A DNA stretch of 64,000 bases, taken from Fimbriimonadales bacterium. Lineage in GTDB: Bacteria > Armatimonadota > Fimbriimonadia > Fimbriimonadales > Fimbriimonadaceae. The stretch is taken from NCBI GenBank assembly GCA_026418055.1, contig JAOACB010000002.1, forward strand, positions 62,001 through 126,000, written 5' to 3'. Below the pieces are notes generated by a model. The model was not told the DNA's origin. It searched no databases and saw only the letters and a list, made by a program, of their open reading frames with translations. The translations under genes were made by a program, and so were the position numbers. Positions 47,529-54,645 of the stretch are shown piece by piece. Within the stretch, counting starts at the first letter, position 1. Every line of letters begins with the position of its first letter.

Positions 47529-48409
47529 CGGCTCGCCAAGATCCTCTGGAGGGCCTCTGCGACGCTCTCGGGGGACGCGTCAGGGGGGAGCGTGATGTTC
47601 CGCTCTCCCTGCCAGCCCCACTTCGGTGCCAGTCGAGGGGCGACGAAGGCCAGCGTGGGCACACCCAGGGCCGCCGCCAGATGGACCAGACCGGTGTCGC
47701 CGGCCACGAAGGCCTTGGATGCCGCGAGCCGCGCTAGCGTCGGCTCTAGGTCTGGACCGCCGATCCAGACTCGAGCTCCCTGATCGTGCAGAGCGGCGAA
47801 CTGGCGGCAGTGCTCGAGTTCCGATGGACCTCCCACCAGCTCAACCTGTGCGGCGTCCAACCCTGCGGAGCGAAGGGCTTGCGAAAGCCTCCCCCAGGGA
47901 GGCCGCTTCCAAGCGTGCCGAGCCCCTGGCTGCACGCGCACCAACCCGTCGAACGGTGCCTCCAAAGAAATCGACGGCCGCAACCCCCTGCGGACGGAAC
48001 CCAGAGAGTCCGCCAGCGAGAGCAAAGCATCCGCCTCGAAGCACGCGGGGTCGTGGGGCACGGTATGCGTCAGCAGCCAGGAGCGTGCTTCCGTCGCGTG
48101 CCCGATGCGACGAGGCACCTTGGCGAGCCGCACGAGCAAGGCCGAACGAAAGCTGCGATTGGCCAGGTAAGCGGCCTCGAAGCGGCCCTCGCGGACCGAA
48201 CGCGCCCAACGGAGCTGCCCCCCGACGCTGCTTGGAGGCGGATCCAGCCACCCGCACCTCCTCCCCTGGAACACAGGACGAAGCCAGGGCGATGCACAGA
48301 CTGCCACGTCGGCGTAGGACTCCAGGAGGACGTCCAACAGCGGCAGGGCGAGCACCGCGTCCCCGATGTACCTCGGCTTCAGGAGCAGCAGAGCCTTAGC
48401 TCCAGGCAC
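47522..48409 (-). CDS. Glycosyltransferase family 9 protein (heptosyltransferase-like), second of pair
   Basis: This 295-residue GT-B enzyme of the ADP-heptose transferase family shows ALLLLKPRYIGDAVLALPLL at the N-terminus and the donor-site phrase AFVAGDTGLVHLAAALGVPTLAF near the end. GT9 enzymes build the core of lipopolysaccharide or other surface glycans at the inner face of the inner membrane. The GTG at 48409 is preferred, giving 14 bases of overlap with the upstream gene; in-frame codons extend to 48451. The donor sugar cannot be deduced. Confidence 0.82.
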   Translation of the reverse strand: MPGAKALLLLKPRYIGDAVLALPLLDVLLESYADVAVCASPWLRPVFQGRRCGWLDPPPSSVGGQLRWARSVREGRFEAAYLANRSFRSALLVRLAKVPRRIGHATEARSWLLTHTVPHDPACFEADALLSLADSLGSVRRGLRPSISLEAPFDGLVRVQPGARHAWKRPPWGRLSQALRSAGLDAAQVELVGGPSELEHCRQFAALHDQGARVWIGGPDLEPTLARLAASKAFVAGDTGLVHLAAALGVPTLAFVAPRLAPKWGWQGERNITLPPDASPESVAEALQRILASRQ

Positions 48410-49412
48410 GGACAACGGCCCCCCACACCGCCTCCGGACTGATCTCCTCAACCCTCCCCCCGGCCTCGGGAGTCAGCACCGTGAGCCTGGGAACGCGCGG
48501 CGCCCATAGGCGGTGGATTCCGTGGCGGAAGAGCCCCACGATCGGCGTGTGCGTCGCGGAGGCAAGGTGGAGGACGCCGTTGTCCAAGCTCACGACGAGC
48601 CTCGCCAGCCTGGCGGCTCCAACCACCTCCGGCAGGGTGAGCTTCCCCCGGAGATCGCGCACCAGATCCGACCTGACCCAGCCGTCCTCCTCTTCCCCGC
48701 CCTTCCAGAAGCGCGACTGCTGGGCAGGGGGCGCTCCGAGCAACCCGACGGAGACCCCCTCCCGGCGAAAACGCTCCAGCAGGCTTCTCCAGTTGGCCCC
48801 GCCCCAAAGCTTTTCTGCGCTGGACGCCGCCGTGGCCACGAGCACTTCGGGGATCTCCGCCGATGGCGGATGCTCCGGGACCTCGTACGGCGGTATGGCA
48901 CCCTGGAGACCGCAGGCGCGGCACAGAATCTCGGAGATGTGGCCTTGCACCAGACAGGGATGCCTTGCGCACAGGTCCTCCGCACACCAGTCGGGGTCCA
49001 ACCACAGCCGCCCAGCGGCGTTCTGAGGATGCGGCAGCTCGCCGCGCCCCTCTGCGTCCAAGCACGGTCCGAAGACCAGCGTCGACGAGTGGCAAAGCAG
49101 GGCGGCGAGCGCTTTGGACCAAGAGCCGCTCTCGACGTTCACCACGACGTCGAAGGGACCCAGCGACAGCGCAACCTCGGCGGTTGCACGAGGCGAGTCC
49201 CCCAGGTGGTGCGCCGACCGATCCACGAGCGCCGACGCGGCCTGCAGCTCCGCCGTGCGGGTTCCGCCGAAATACACCAACTCGGAGGGAACCCACTCCT
49301 CGCGGATGAGGCGAAGCAACGGTGTGACGACGACGAAGTTGCCGATGGCGTCGTTGGCGATGACGGCAACCCGCTGGCCCTTTGGAACGGCTTCCCCCGA
49401 AGACCGGAGCAC
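48396..49412 (-). CDS. Glycosyltransferase family 9 protein, first of pair
   Basis: This 338-residue protein is a second GT9-type glycosyltransferase with RVAVIANDAIGNFVVVTPLL at the start and LVVSLDNGVLHLASATHTPIVGLF near the end; the donor-site Asp-Asn-Gly phrase differs from the GDTG form in its neighbour. It has an extra Cys-rich stretch (PDWCAEDLCARHPCLVQGHI, then SEILCRACGL) not usual in heptosyltransferases and possibly metal-binding. It starts at a GTG 7 bases after TACAAT, so the mRNA is likely leaderless. The pair is transcribed together. Confidence 0.8.
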   Translation of the reverse strand: MLRSSGEAVPKGQRVAVIANDAIGNFVVVTPLLRLIREEWVPSELVYFGGTRTAELQAASALVDRSAHHLGDSPRATAEVALSLGPFDVVVNVESGSWSKALAALLCHSSTLVFGPCLDAEGRGELPHPQNAAGRLWLDPDWCAEDLCARHPCLVQGHISEILCRACGLQGAIPPYEVPEHPPSAEIPEVLVATAASSAEKLWGGANWRSLLERFRREGVSVGLLGAPPAQQSRFWKGGEEEDGWVRSDLVRDLRGKLTLPEVVGAARLARLVVSLDNGVLHLASATHTPIVGLFRHGIHRLWAPRVPRLTVLTPEAGGRVEEISPEAVWGAVVRAWS

Positions 49413-49419
49413 AGGGGGG

Positions 49420-49425
49420 ATTGTA
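49420..49425 (-). promoter_or_regulatory. -10-like element TACAAT before the GT9 pair
   Basis: Minus-strand TACAAT lies 7 bases before the GTG at 49412, with no room for a ribosome-binding site in a transcript. It is back-to-back with the murQ-side element 10 bases away. Confidence 0.5.
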
Positions 49426-49435
49426 GCCGATGCGG

Positions 49436-49441
49436 TACAAT
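49436..49441 (+). promoter_or_regulatory. -10-like element TACAAT before murQ
   Basis: TACAAT is followed after 6 bases by GGAGG and then an in-frame ATG at 49456. It lies 158 bases before the conserved murQ start at 49600. This raises the question of which start is used. Confidence 0.45.
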
Positions 49442-49599
49442 CATCTTGGAGGCGGATGGAAGCCTCCCCTCATGATGCGCTCCGCCCCTTCAACGAGGAA
49501 GGTCGCGCGCCGAGCCGCACCGCGGCCCGCGCCCGAGCAGGCCATTCCCCCAGCCCACAGCGGCTACTCTCGGAGCGCTACCGACTGCACGGCGCCACT

Positions 49600-50427
49600 A
49601 TGAACACCGAATCCCGCAACCCCCGATCGTACGGCCTCGACAAGATGTCGGCGGAGGAGATCGTCCGCCTGATGAACGAGGAGGAGGTCGTTGTGATGCA
49701 CGTCCTCCAGTCCGTCGAGGCGGATCTGGCGCAGTGCGCGCGGAAAGTCGCGGAGACGTTTCAAAACGGTGGCAGGATCATCTACGTCGGCAGCGGAACG
49801 AGCGGGCGGATCGCGGCGATGGATGCCGCCGAGATGCCCCCCACGTTCGGGCTTGAACCCGGGGTGTTCATCGCCCTTGTCTCCGAAGGACCGGAGGGAG
49901 TGGCCGGGGCCCCGGACAGCGCCGAGGAGGACGAGCACGCCGCGGTGGTCGCCCTAAACCAGCTTCGAGTCGATCGGAACGACATCGTGATCGGACTCAC
50001 CGCGAGCGGACGAACCCCCTTCGCTGTGGCCGCGGTGCGCCACGCCCACCAGAAGGGGATCTGGACGTGCGGCATCGCCAACAACCGCAACAGCAAGCTG
50101 CTGCGCATCGTCGATCTGCCCATCCTCCTCGACACAGGGCCCGAGGTTCTCACCGGCAGCACGCGCCTGAAGGCAGGAACGGCCTTGAAGCTGGCTCTGA
50201 ATCGGATCAGCACGGCGGCGATGGTGCTGAGCGGCAAGGTCATCGAGAACCTGATGGTGGACGTCAGGCCGCTGAACCAGAAGCACCGCGAGCGTTGCGC
50301 GCGCATCGTCCGCGACTTGACCACGGCCACGCTGGATGAGGCCTGGGACCTGTTGGAGCGCAACGAATGGAACGTCCGCCGCGTGCTGGCGATTCTGCGC
50401 CCCGATGCGCTCCAAGCGTCCCGCTAA
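49600..50427 (+). CDS. murQ: N-acetylmuramic acid 6-phosphate etherase MurQ
   Basis: This 275-residue SIS-domain lyase cleaves the lactyl ether of MurNAc-6-P to GlcNAc-6-P and lactate in peptidoglycan recycling. Family phrases are TESRNPRSYGLDKMSAEEIV, IIYVGSGTSGRIAAMDAAEM with the active-site Glu, VIGLTASGRTPFAVAAV and TGSTRLKAGTALKLALN. I used the ATG at 49600, where homology to the family begins. An in-frame ATG at 49456 with GGAGG and TACAAT upstream would add 48 low-complexity residues. No anmK or murNAc kinase is nearby. Confidence 0.92.
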   Translation: MNTESRNPRSYGLDKMSAEEIVRLMNEEEVVVMHVLQSVEADLAQCARKVAETFQNGGRIIYVGSGTSGRIAAMDAAEMPPTFGLEPGVFIALVSEGPEGVAGAPDSAEEDEHAAVVALNQLRVDRNDIVIGLTASGRTPFAVAAVRHAHQKGIWTCGIANNRNSKLLRIVDLPILLDTGPEVLTGSTRLKAGTALKLALNRISTAAMVLSGKVIENLMVDVRPLNQKHRERCARIVRDLTTATLDEAWDLLERNEWNVRRVLAILRPDALQASR

Positions 50428-50495
50428 GATTCCCGGGTCTTCGGGATCGCTACGCTTCCCGGCGCAGGGGCAGGCCCTCCCTCCCGCCGTTCGTT

Positions 50496-50501
50496 CATAA
50501 T
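50496..50501 (+). promoter_or_regulatory. -10-like element CATAAT before the third prepilin-type gene
   Basis: CATAAT lies 48 bases before the ATG at 50550, which has GGAGAG upstream. Here the spacing allows a leader with a normal ribosome-binding site. Confidence 0.4.
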
Positions 50502-50549
50502 CCCGCTCGGAAGTTCGTGGGGCCAGGGACGGCTCATCTTGGAGAGTCT

Positions 50550-51497
50550 ATGCGGAAAGCTTTCACCTTGATCGAGCTCTTGGTGGTGATCGCCATCATC
50601 GCCATCCTCGCCGCGATTCTGTTCCCCGTCTTCGCACAGGCCAAGGTCTCCGCGAAGAAGGCGGCAGCCATCAGCAACCAGAAGCAGATCGGTCTCGCAC
50701 TGATCATGTACGCGACCGACTACGACGACACCTATCCCAGGAACGACGGTTGCGTGCTGAACTCCTCGCTCAACCCGCGGCTCAACGACGGGGTGCTGCG
50801 CTGCGGCGGCGCGAACGGCTTCGCCCACCGCATGAACCACTTCAGCTGGCAGAAATGGGTCATGCCGTACATCCGCAACGTGGACATTCTGGAGCACCAG
50901 CTCCGACAAAAGGACTCCACGCAGTGGAACACCAACGGACAGATCGTCGGTGGCTTCGTGTTGAACTCCTCCGTCACGGGCTCGCTGGACACGTACAACC
51001 GGGCGCCGGACTTTCCGCGCCAGTTCCGCAACAGCTGGCTCGGCGGCACGACCACGGCGACTCCTCCGAGCACCATGGTGCTCCTTGAGTTCCCGGGGGC
51101 CGGAGTGCCGATCCTGCCCGGCGGCAGCGTCGACAGCCAGGGAGTCGGTCCGGTGGTGACGGTCTACCCGCCGGCCATCCGCGAGTTCTGGCGGTACAAG
51201 CTCATGAAGGGCACGGTGACCGACTGCGTGAACGGCACGTCGGGGACGGAGCCCGATCCTTCGAAGATCGCTGCGGGCGGCATCATCGTCGGTTTGGCGG
51301 ACGGCAGCGCGCGCTTCGTGAGCGCCGGTCAGTTCCTCGCTCAGACGCCTCCCAAGATCGAGTATCTCGGCGTGACCGGCGGACCGAGCGCGGGATGGAC
51401 GTTCCAGGACGACTGCCGGTACATCACGGCCGGCAACCTGGGATTCGTCCAGCCGAACACCTCGATCAACTATCCGCTGTGGGGTCTCGGCCAGTGA
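50550..51497 (+). CDS. Pseudopilin with prepilin-type N-terminus
   Basis: This 315-residue protein has a very short leader, with cleavage expected between Ala4 and Phe5 (MRKAFTLIELL, Glu at +5), and a long hydrophobic helix ending at AAILFPVFAQAK. After the helix it has SNQKQIGLALIMYATDYDDTYP and near the end GGIIVGLADGSARFVSAGQF, the DG block of the DUF1559-like group. GGAGAG precedes the ATG. Its stop overlaps the next lipoprotein gene by GTGA, so the two products may work together at the cell surface. Confidence 0.87.
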   Translation: MRKAFTLIELLVVIAIIAILAAILFPVFAQAKVSAKKAAAISNQKQIGLALIMYATDYDDTYPRNDGCVLNSSLNPRLNDGVLRCGGANGFAHRMNHFSWQKWVMPYIRNVDILEHQLRQKDSTQWNTNGQIVGGFVLNSSVTGSLDTYNRAPDFPRQFRNSWLGGTTTATPPSTMVLLEFPGAGVPILPGGSVDSQGVGPVVTVYPPAIREFWRYKLMKGTVTDCVNGTSGTEPDPSKIAAGGIIVGLADGSARFVSAGQFLAQTPPKIEYLGVTGGPSAGWTFQDDCRYITAGNLGFVQPNTSINYPLWGLGQ

Positions 51498-51721
51498 TCC
51501 GCAGAGCCTGCCTCATGCTGTTGGCGGCCGCGACCGTGGGTTGCTCCGCGGGAACGGGCGTAACGGAAGCCGACGCGCAGAAGATGAAAGAGGAGTTCTC
51601 GACCGAGAACTACGAGAAAGCCATGCGCGAGGCGGGCAAGGCCGACGAGCTGGAAGCTCAGAAGCAGCGGGAGGCTCAGTACCTGCAAGGGACAGGGCAG
51701 CAGGACGCCGAGCAACGCTGA
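51494..51721 (+). CDS. Small lipoprotein
   Basis: This 75-residue protein starts at a GTG sharing GTGA with the pseudopilin stop. It has a lipoprotein signal (IRRACLMLLAAATVGCSAG) with the lipobox Cys at residue 17, then a charged helical stretch (MKEEFSTENYEKAMREAGKA, then DELEAQKQREAQYL). It would be lipidated and anchored in a membrane. No family is recognised. Coupling with the pilin-like gene suggests a joint envelope role. A long palindromic terminator follows. Confidence 0.7.
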   Translation: MIRRACLMLLAAATVGCSAGTGVTEADAQKMKEEFSTENYEKAMREAGKADELEAQKQREAQYLQGTGQQDAEQR

Positions 51722-51738
51722 GGCGCATCCGTAACGGC

Positions 51739-51768
51739 GCGTGGCCCGAGCCGCGGCTCGGGCCACGC
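51739..51768. terminator. 30-base perfect palindromic hairpin between convergent genes
   Basis: GCGTGGCCCGAGCC and GGCTCGGGCCACGC form a perfect inverted repeat centred on GC, followed by TCTTTCT on the plus strand. It lies 17 bases after the lipoprotein stop and 23 bases before the end of the RNase gene. It can serve as an intrinsic terminator rightward. Confidence 0.7.
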
Positions 51769-51791
51769 TCTTTCTGCGGCCTTCGCGATCC

Positions 51792-53564
51792 TCAGCGCAC
51801 CTGGGGAGGCGGCAGCACCACCAAACCCACGGCGAACGAGCGCCGGATGTCCTGCAGCTGCACCTTCGCCCGGTGCCCAACGAACTCCTCGCCGTTGAGC
51901 AGCTCAATGAAGTACCCGACGTCGGTCCAGCCGATCAGGCGGTTCTCCGAAAGAACCGAGCGCCGCACGTTGCACTCCACCACCTCGTTCCTTCGAAAGC
52001 CCATGTGCTTCTGCTCGAGCTCCTCGATGGTGGAGGAAACGATCTCGTACTCCTCATACTCCATGTCGAAGTTAGCGCGGATGTAGATGCCGCGACGGAG
52101 TTCGTGCTCCAGCGTCTCCACGTTCTCGCCATCCATGCCGATGAACGCCTCGACCACCGAGGGGTGGCACTCGATGTAGAACGCGTTGCCGGGCTCGCGC
52201 ACCTTCCTCCACAGCTCGCGCTCGATGTTGAGCGACAAAGTCTGCTTGCTCGGAATGCGTCCGCGCCCGCTGCACATCTCGCAGGTCTCGGTGATCGCCT
52301 CGGTGACGGATTCTCCCGTGCGCTTGCGGGTGATCTCGACGAGCCCCAGCGAGGAGATCCTCCCGACCCGGGTCCGCGAATGGTCGCGCCCCAACCGCTC
52401 GGTGAAATGGGCCAGGACCTGCTTGCGGTCCTCAGCGGACTCCATGTCGATGAAGTCGATGACGATGATCCCACCCATGTCGCGCAGACGCAGCTGTCGG
52501 CAGACTTCTTCGGCTGCCTCGAGGTTCGTCTTCAGGATCGTGTCGTTGAGGGACGTGGAGCCGACCTGCTTGCCGGTGTTGATGTCGATGGCGGTGAGAG
52601 CCTCCATCTCGTCGATCACGAGGTAACCGCCGCTCTTGAGCCACACCTTGTGCTGGAGCAATCTCTCCAGGTCCTGCTCGACGTTGTAGGCGTCGAACAG
52701 CGGCGTGTCCTTGTCGTAGAGGTGGATCTTGTCCTTCAAATGGGGAGCCACCAGGCTCGCCATGTAATGCGCCTTCTCGTACTCATCGGGATCGTCGATC
52801 ACCATCCGCTCGATGTCGTCGTCCAACATGTCCCGCACGGTGCGGTAGAGCAGCGTCTCGTCCCGGTGGACGCAAGCCGGCGCCCTCTGCCGCTTGGCAG
52901 AGGCCAACACTTTGCCCCAAAGCTGGCGGAGAAAGGCCACGTCGTCCTTCAGCTCTGTCTCCGTGCGGCCTTCGCACTCCGTCCGCAGGATGATTCCGAA
53001 GCCCTCGGGGACGATCTTCTCCCCGATCTTCCGCAAGCGCTCCCGCTCCGCCCTATCGCCGATCTTGCGGCTGACACCGACGTGCTGGCTCTCCGGCATG
53101 AGGACGACGTAGCGTCCCGGAAGGCTGATGCGGGTGGAGACCCTCACCCCCTTGTTTCCCCGAGGCCCCTTGGTCACTTGGACCATCAGCTCCTGCCCGG
53201 GCTTGATGAGCTCCTTGATCTTGCGCCGACGCAACTCGCTGCGCTTGAGGCTGGCGGGGCTGTTGTCATACGGGTCCTCAGGGAGGATGTCCGCCACGTA
53301 CAGGAAGGCGTTGCGCTCCAAACCGATGTCAACGAAAGCCGCGTCCATGCCTGGCAGCACGTTCTGGACGATGCCTTTGAAGATGCTTCCGACGACCCGG
53401 TTCTCTCGCTCCACGCGATACTCCATCAGCTCGCCGCCCTCCAGAACGGCGATGCGGGTTTCGCGGTTGCTGCAGTTGACGAGGATCTCGACGCCGCTGC
53501 TCCGGGACGGGAGGAGTGCCTTGGAGCCACCGGCGGACTTGGACTTGCTTCGGCTTCTAGCCAT
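51792..53564 (-). CDS. rng: Ribonuclease E/G family endoribonuclease with C-terminal TRAM-like extension
   Basis: This 590-residue protein has an S1 RNA-binding domain (about residues 50-125, NRVVGSIFKGIVQNVLPG), the 5'-sensor/RNase H-like catalytic core with the DxD metal site IIVIDFIDMESAEDR, and the zinc-link CEMCSGRGR. RNase E/G cuts single-stranded AU-rich RNA in mRNA decay and rRNA processing. Beyond the usual end it carries about 60 residues (NEVVECNVRRSVLSENRLIG, then VGYFIELLNGEEFVGHRAKV) resembling a TRAM RNA-binding barrel. The ATG at 53564 is used; one at 53585 adds 7 residues. Confidence 0.9.
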   Translation of the reverse strand: MARSRSKSKSAGGSKALLPSRSSGVEILVNCSNRETRIAVLEGGELMEYRVERENRVVGSIFKGIVQNVLPGMDAAFVDIGLERNAFLYVADILPEDPYDNSPASLKRSELRRRKIKELIKPGQELMVQVTKGPRGNKGVRVSTRISLPGRYVVLMPESQHVGVSRKIGDRAERERLRKIGEKIVPEGFGIILRTECEGRTETELKDDVAFLRQLWGKVLASAKRQRAPACVHRDETLLYRTVRDMLDDDIERMVIDDPDEYEKAHYMASLVAPHLKDKIHLYDKDTPLFDAYNVEQDLERLLQHKVWLKSGGYLVIDEMEALTAIDINTGKQVGSTSLNDTILKTNLEAAEEVCRQLRLRDMGGIIVIDFIDMESAEDRKQVLAHFTERLGRDHSRTRVGRISSLGLVEITRKRTGESVTEAITETCEMCSGRGRIPSKQTLSLNIERELWRKVREPGNAFYIECHPSVVEAFIGMDGENVETLEHELRRGIYIRANFDMEYEEYEIVSSTIEELEQKHMGFRRNEVVECNVRRSVLSENRLIGWTDVGYFIELLNGEEFVGHRAKVQLQDIRRSFAVGLVVLPPPQVR

Positions 53565-53635
53565 GATGTGTTGGAAACTGTGCAAAGGCGCCCGAGAGCG
53601 GTCGCTATCGGGATTCGGGCGCCTTCTTCACGACT

Positions 53636-53641
53636 ATTCTA
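53636..53641 (-). promoter_or_regulatory. -10-like element TAGAAT before the RNase gene
   Basis: Minus-strand TAGAAT lies 71 bases before the ATG at 53564, giving one of the longer predicted leaders (about 64 bases), as is common for autoregulated RNase E/G mRNAs. It is divergent from the zinc-ribbon gene. Confidence 0.4.
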
Positions 53642-53658
53642 CCGGCTCGGCCCGGCGG

Positions 53659-53664
53659 TATCCT
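53659..53664 (+). promoter_or_regulatory. -10-like element TATCCT before the zinc-ribbon gene
   Basis: TATCCT ends 6 bases before the ATG at 53671, the usual spacing for the near-leaderless genes in this window, though the hexamer is a weaker match. Confidence 0.35.
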
Positions 53665-53670
53665 GAAGGC

Positions 53671-54018
53671 ATGCCCATCTACGAGTATCGTTGCGGCTCG
53701 TGTCGCAAGCGGTTCTCCCTCCTGCTGGGCATGACGGCAGAGCCCGACGAGGAAAAGTGCCCTCACTGCGGCTCCGCAGACATCAGCAAACTCGTGAGCC
53801 GTTTTCACCGCTTCCGCAGCGAGGATGATCGAATCGACGAGCTGGCCGACACCCTGGAGTCCATGGGAGAGCCCGACGATCCCAAGGAGATGCGTCGGTT
53901 GGTGCGGGAGATGGGAAAGGCCATGGACGAGGACATGTCGGAAGAGATGGAGGAGCTCTTCGAAGCCGACATGGCGGGTGAGAATGAAGAGGGCAGGTCG
54001 ACCGAAGACGACGCTTGA
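53671..54018 (+). CDS. FmdB-family zinc ribbon protein with acidic tail
   Basis: This 115-residue protein opens with the FmdB/putative regulatory zinc ribbon MPIYEYRCGSCRKRFSLLLG and completes it with CPHCGS, giving a CxxC...CxxC site. A long acidic helical tail follows (DEDMSEEMEELFEADMAGEN), which is longer than in many members. The family is often called regulatory, but no mechanism is established. It is divergent from the RNase gene and precedes thymidine kinase by 24 bases. Confidence 0.8.
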   Translation: MPIYEYRCGSCRKRFSLLLGMTAEPDEEKCPHCGSADISKLVSRFHRFRSEDDRIDELADTLESMGEPDDPKEMRRLVREMGKAMDEDMSEEMEELFEADMAGENEEGRSTEDDA

Positions 54019-54042
54019 ACTTGGCTTGGTGAGGGTGACCGC

Positions 54043-54645
54043 GTGAGGAAGTCGGGCACGCTCACGGTCGTCTGCGGCAGCATGTTCGCGGGAAAAAGCG
54101 AAGAGCTGATCCGGAGGGCGCGTAGGGCCCTCTTCGCCAAGAAGCGCGTTCAAGTCTTCAAGCCCTTGCTCGACGACCGGTACCACGCCACCATGGTGGT
54201 GACGCACATGGGGGTCAGGCACGAGGCTCTCCCTGCGGCCTCGGTGGCGGACCTCGAGTCCAAAATCCTTCCGGACACCGAAGTCATCGTGATCGACGAG
54301 GCGCAGTTCTTCGACTCGACTTTGGTCGACCTTGCGATGGACTTGGCGGACCACGGCAGGGACGTGGTGATCGGCGGATTGGACCAAGACTTCCGGCGCG
54401 TCCCCTTCGGACCGATGCCGCTGCTCCTGGCGGTCGCGGACGAGGTGGTGAAGCTGCGTGCGATCTGCATGCGGTGCGGTGCGCCGGCGAGCCACACCTA
54501 TCGCGCGATCGACGGCAAGCCGGCCCACAAGGATGACCCGGTCATCCTGATCGGTGCGACCGAGAAGTACGAGGCACGTTGTCGCTCTTGCTACCGTCTT
54601 CTGGGCCAGAAGCCGAGGCGCTCCCCCAGCCGCCGTTGGCTCTAG
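54043..54645 (+). CDS. tdk: Thymidine kinase (type II)
   Basis: This 200-residue enzyme phosphorylates thymidine in the salvage pathway. It has the P-loop VVCGSMFAGKSEELIRR, VIVIDEAQFF (Walker B with the catalytic Glu), GLDQDFRRVPFGPMP and a zinc site made by CMRCG and CRSCY; the Tyr of SHTYR lies in the lasso loop. Length is standard. It starts at a GTG at 54043. The end converges with the esterase gene and shares CTAG stop bases. Confidence 0.94.
   Translation: MRKSGTLTVVCGSMFAGKSEELIRRARRALFAKKRVQVFKPLLDDRYHATMVVTHMGVRHEALPAASVADLESKILPDTEVIVIDEAQFFDSTLVDLAMDLADHGRDVVIGGLDQDFRRVPFGPMPLLLAVADEVVKLRAICMRCGAPASHTYRAIDGKPAHKDDPVILIGATEKYEARCRSCYRLLGQKPRRSPSRRWL

Noticed and set aside
51741-53666. 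641-codon plus-strand open frame opposite the RNase E/G gene
   Set aside because: It crosses the terminator palindrome and the whole RNase gene; the composition is typical of a shadow frame.
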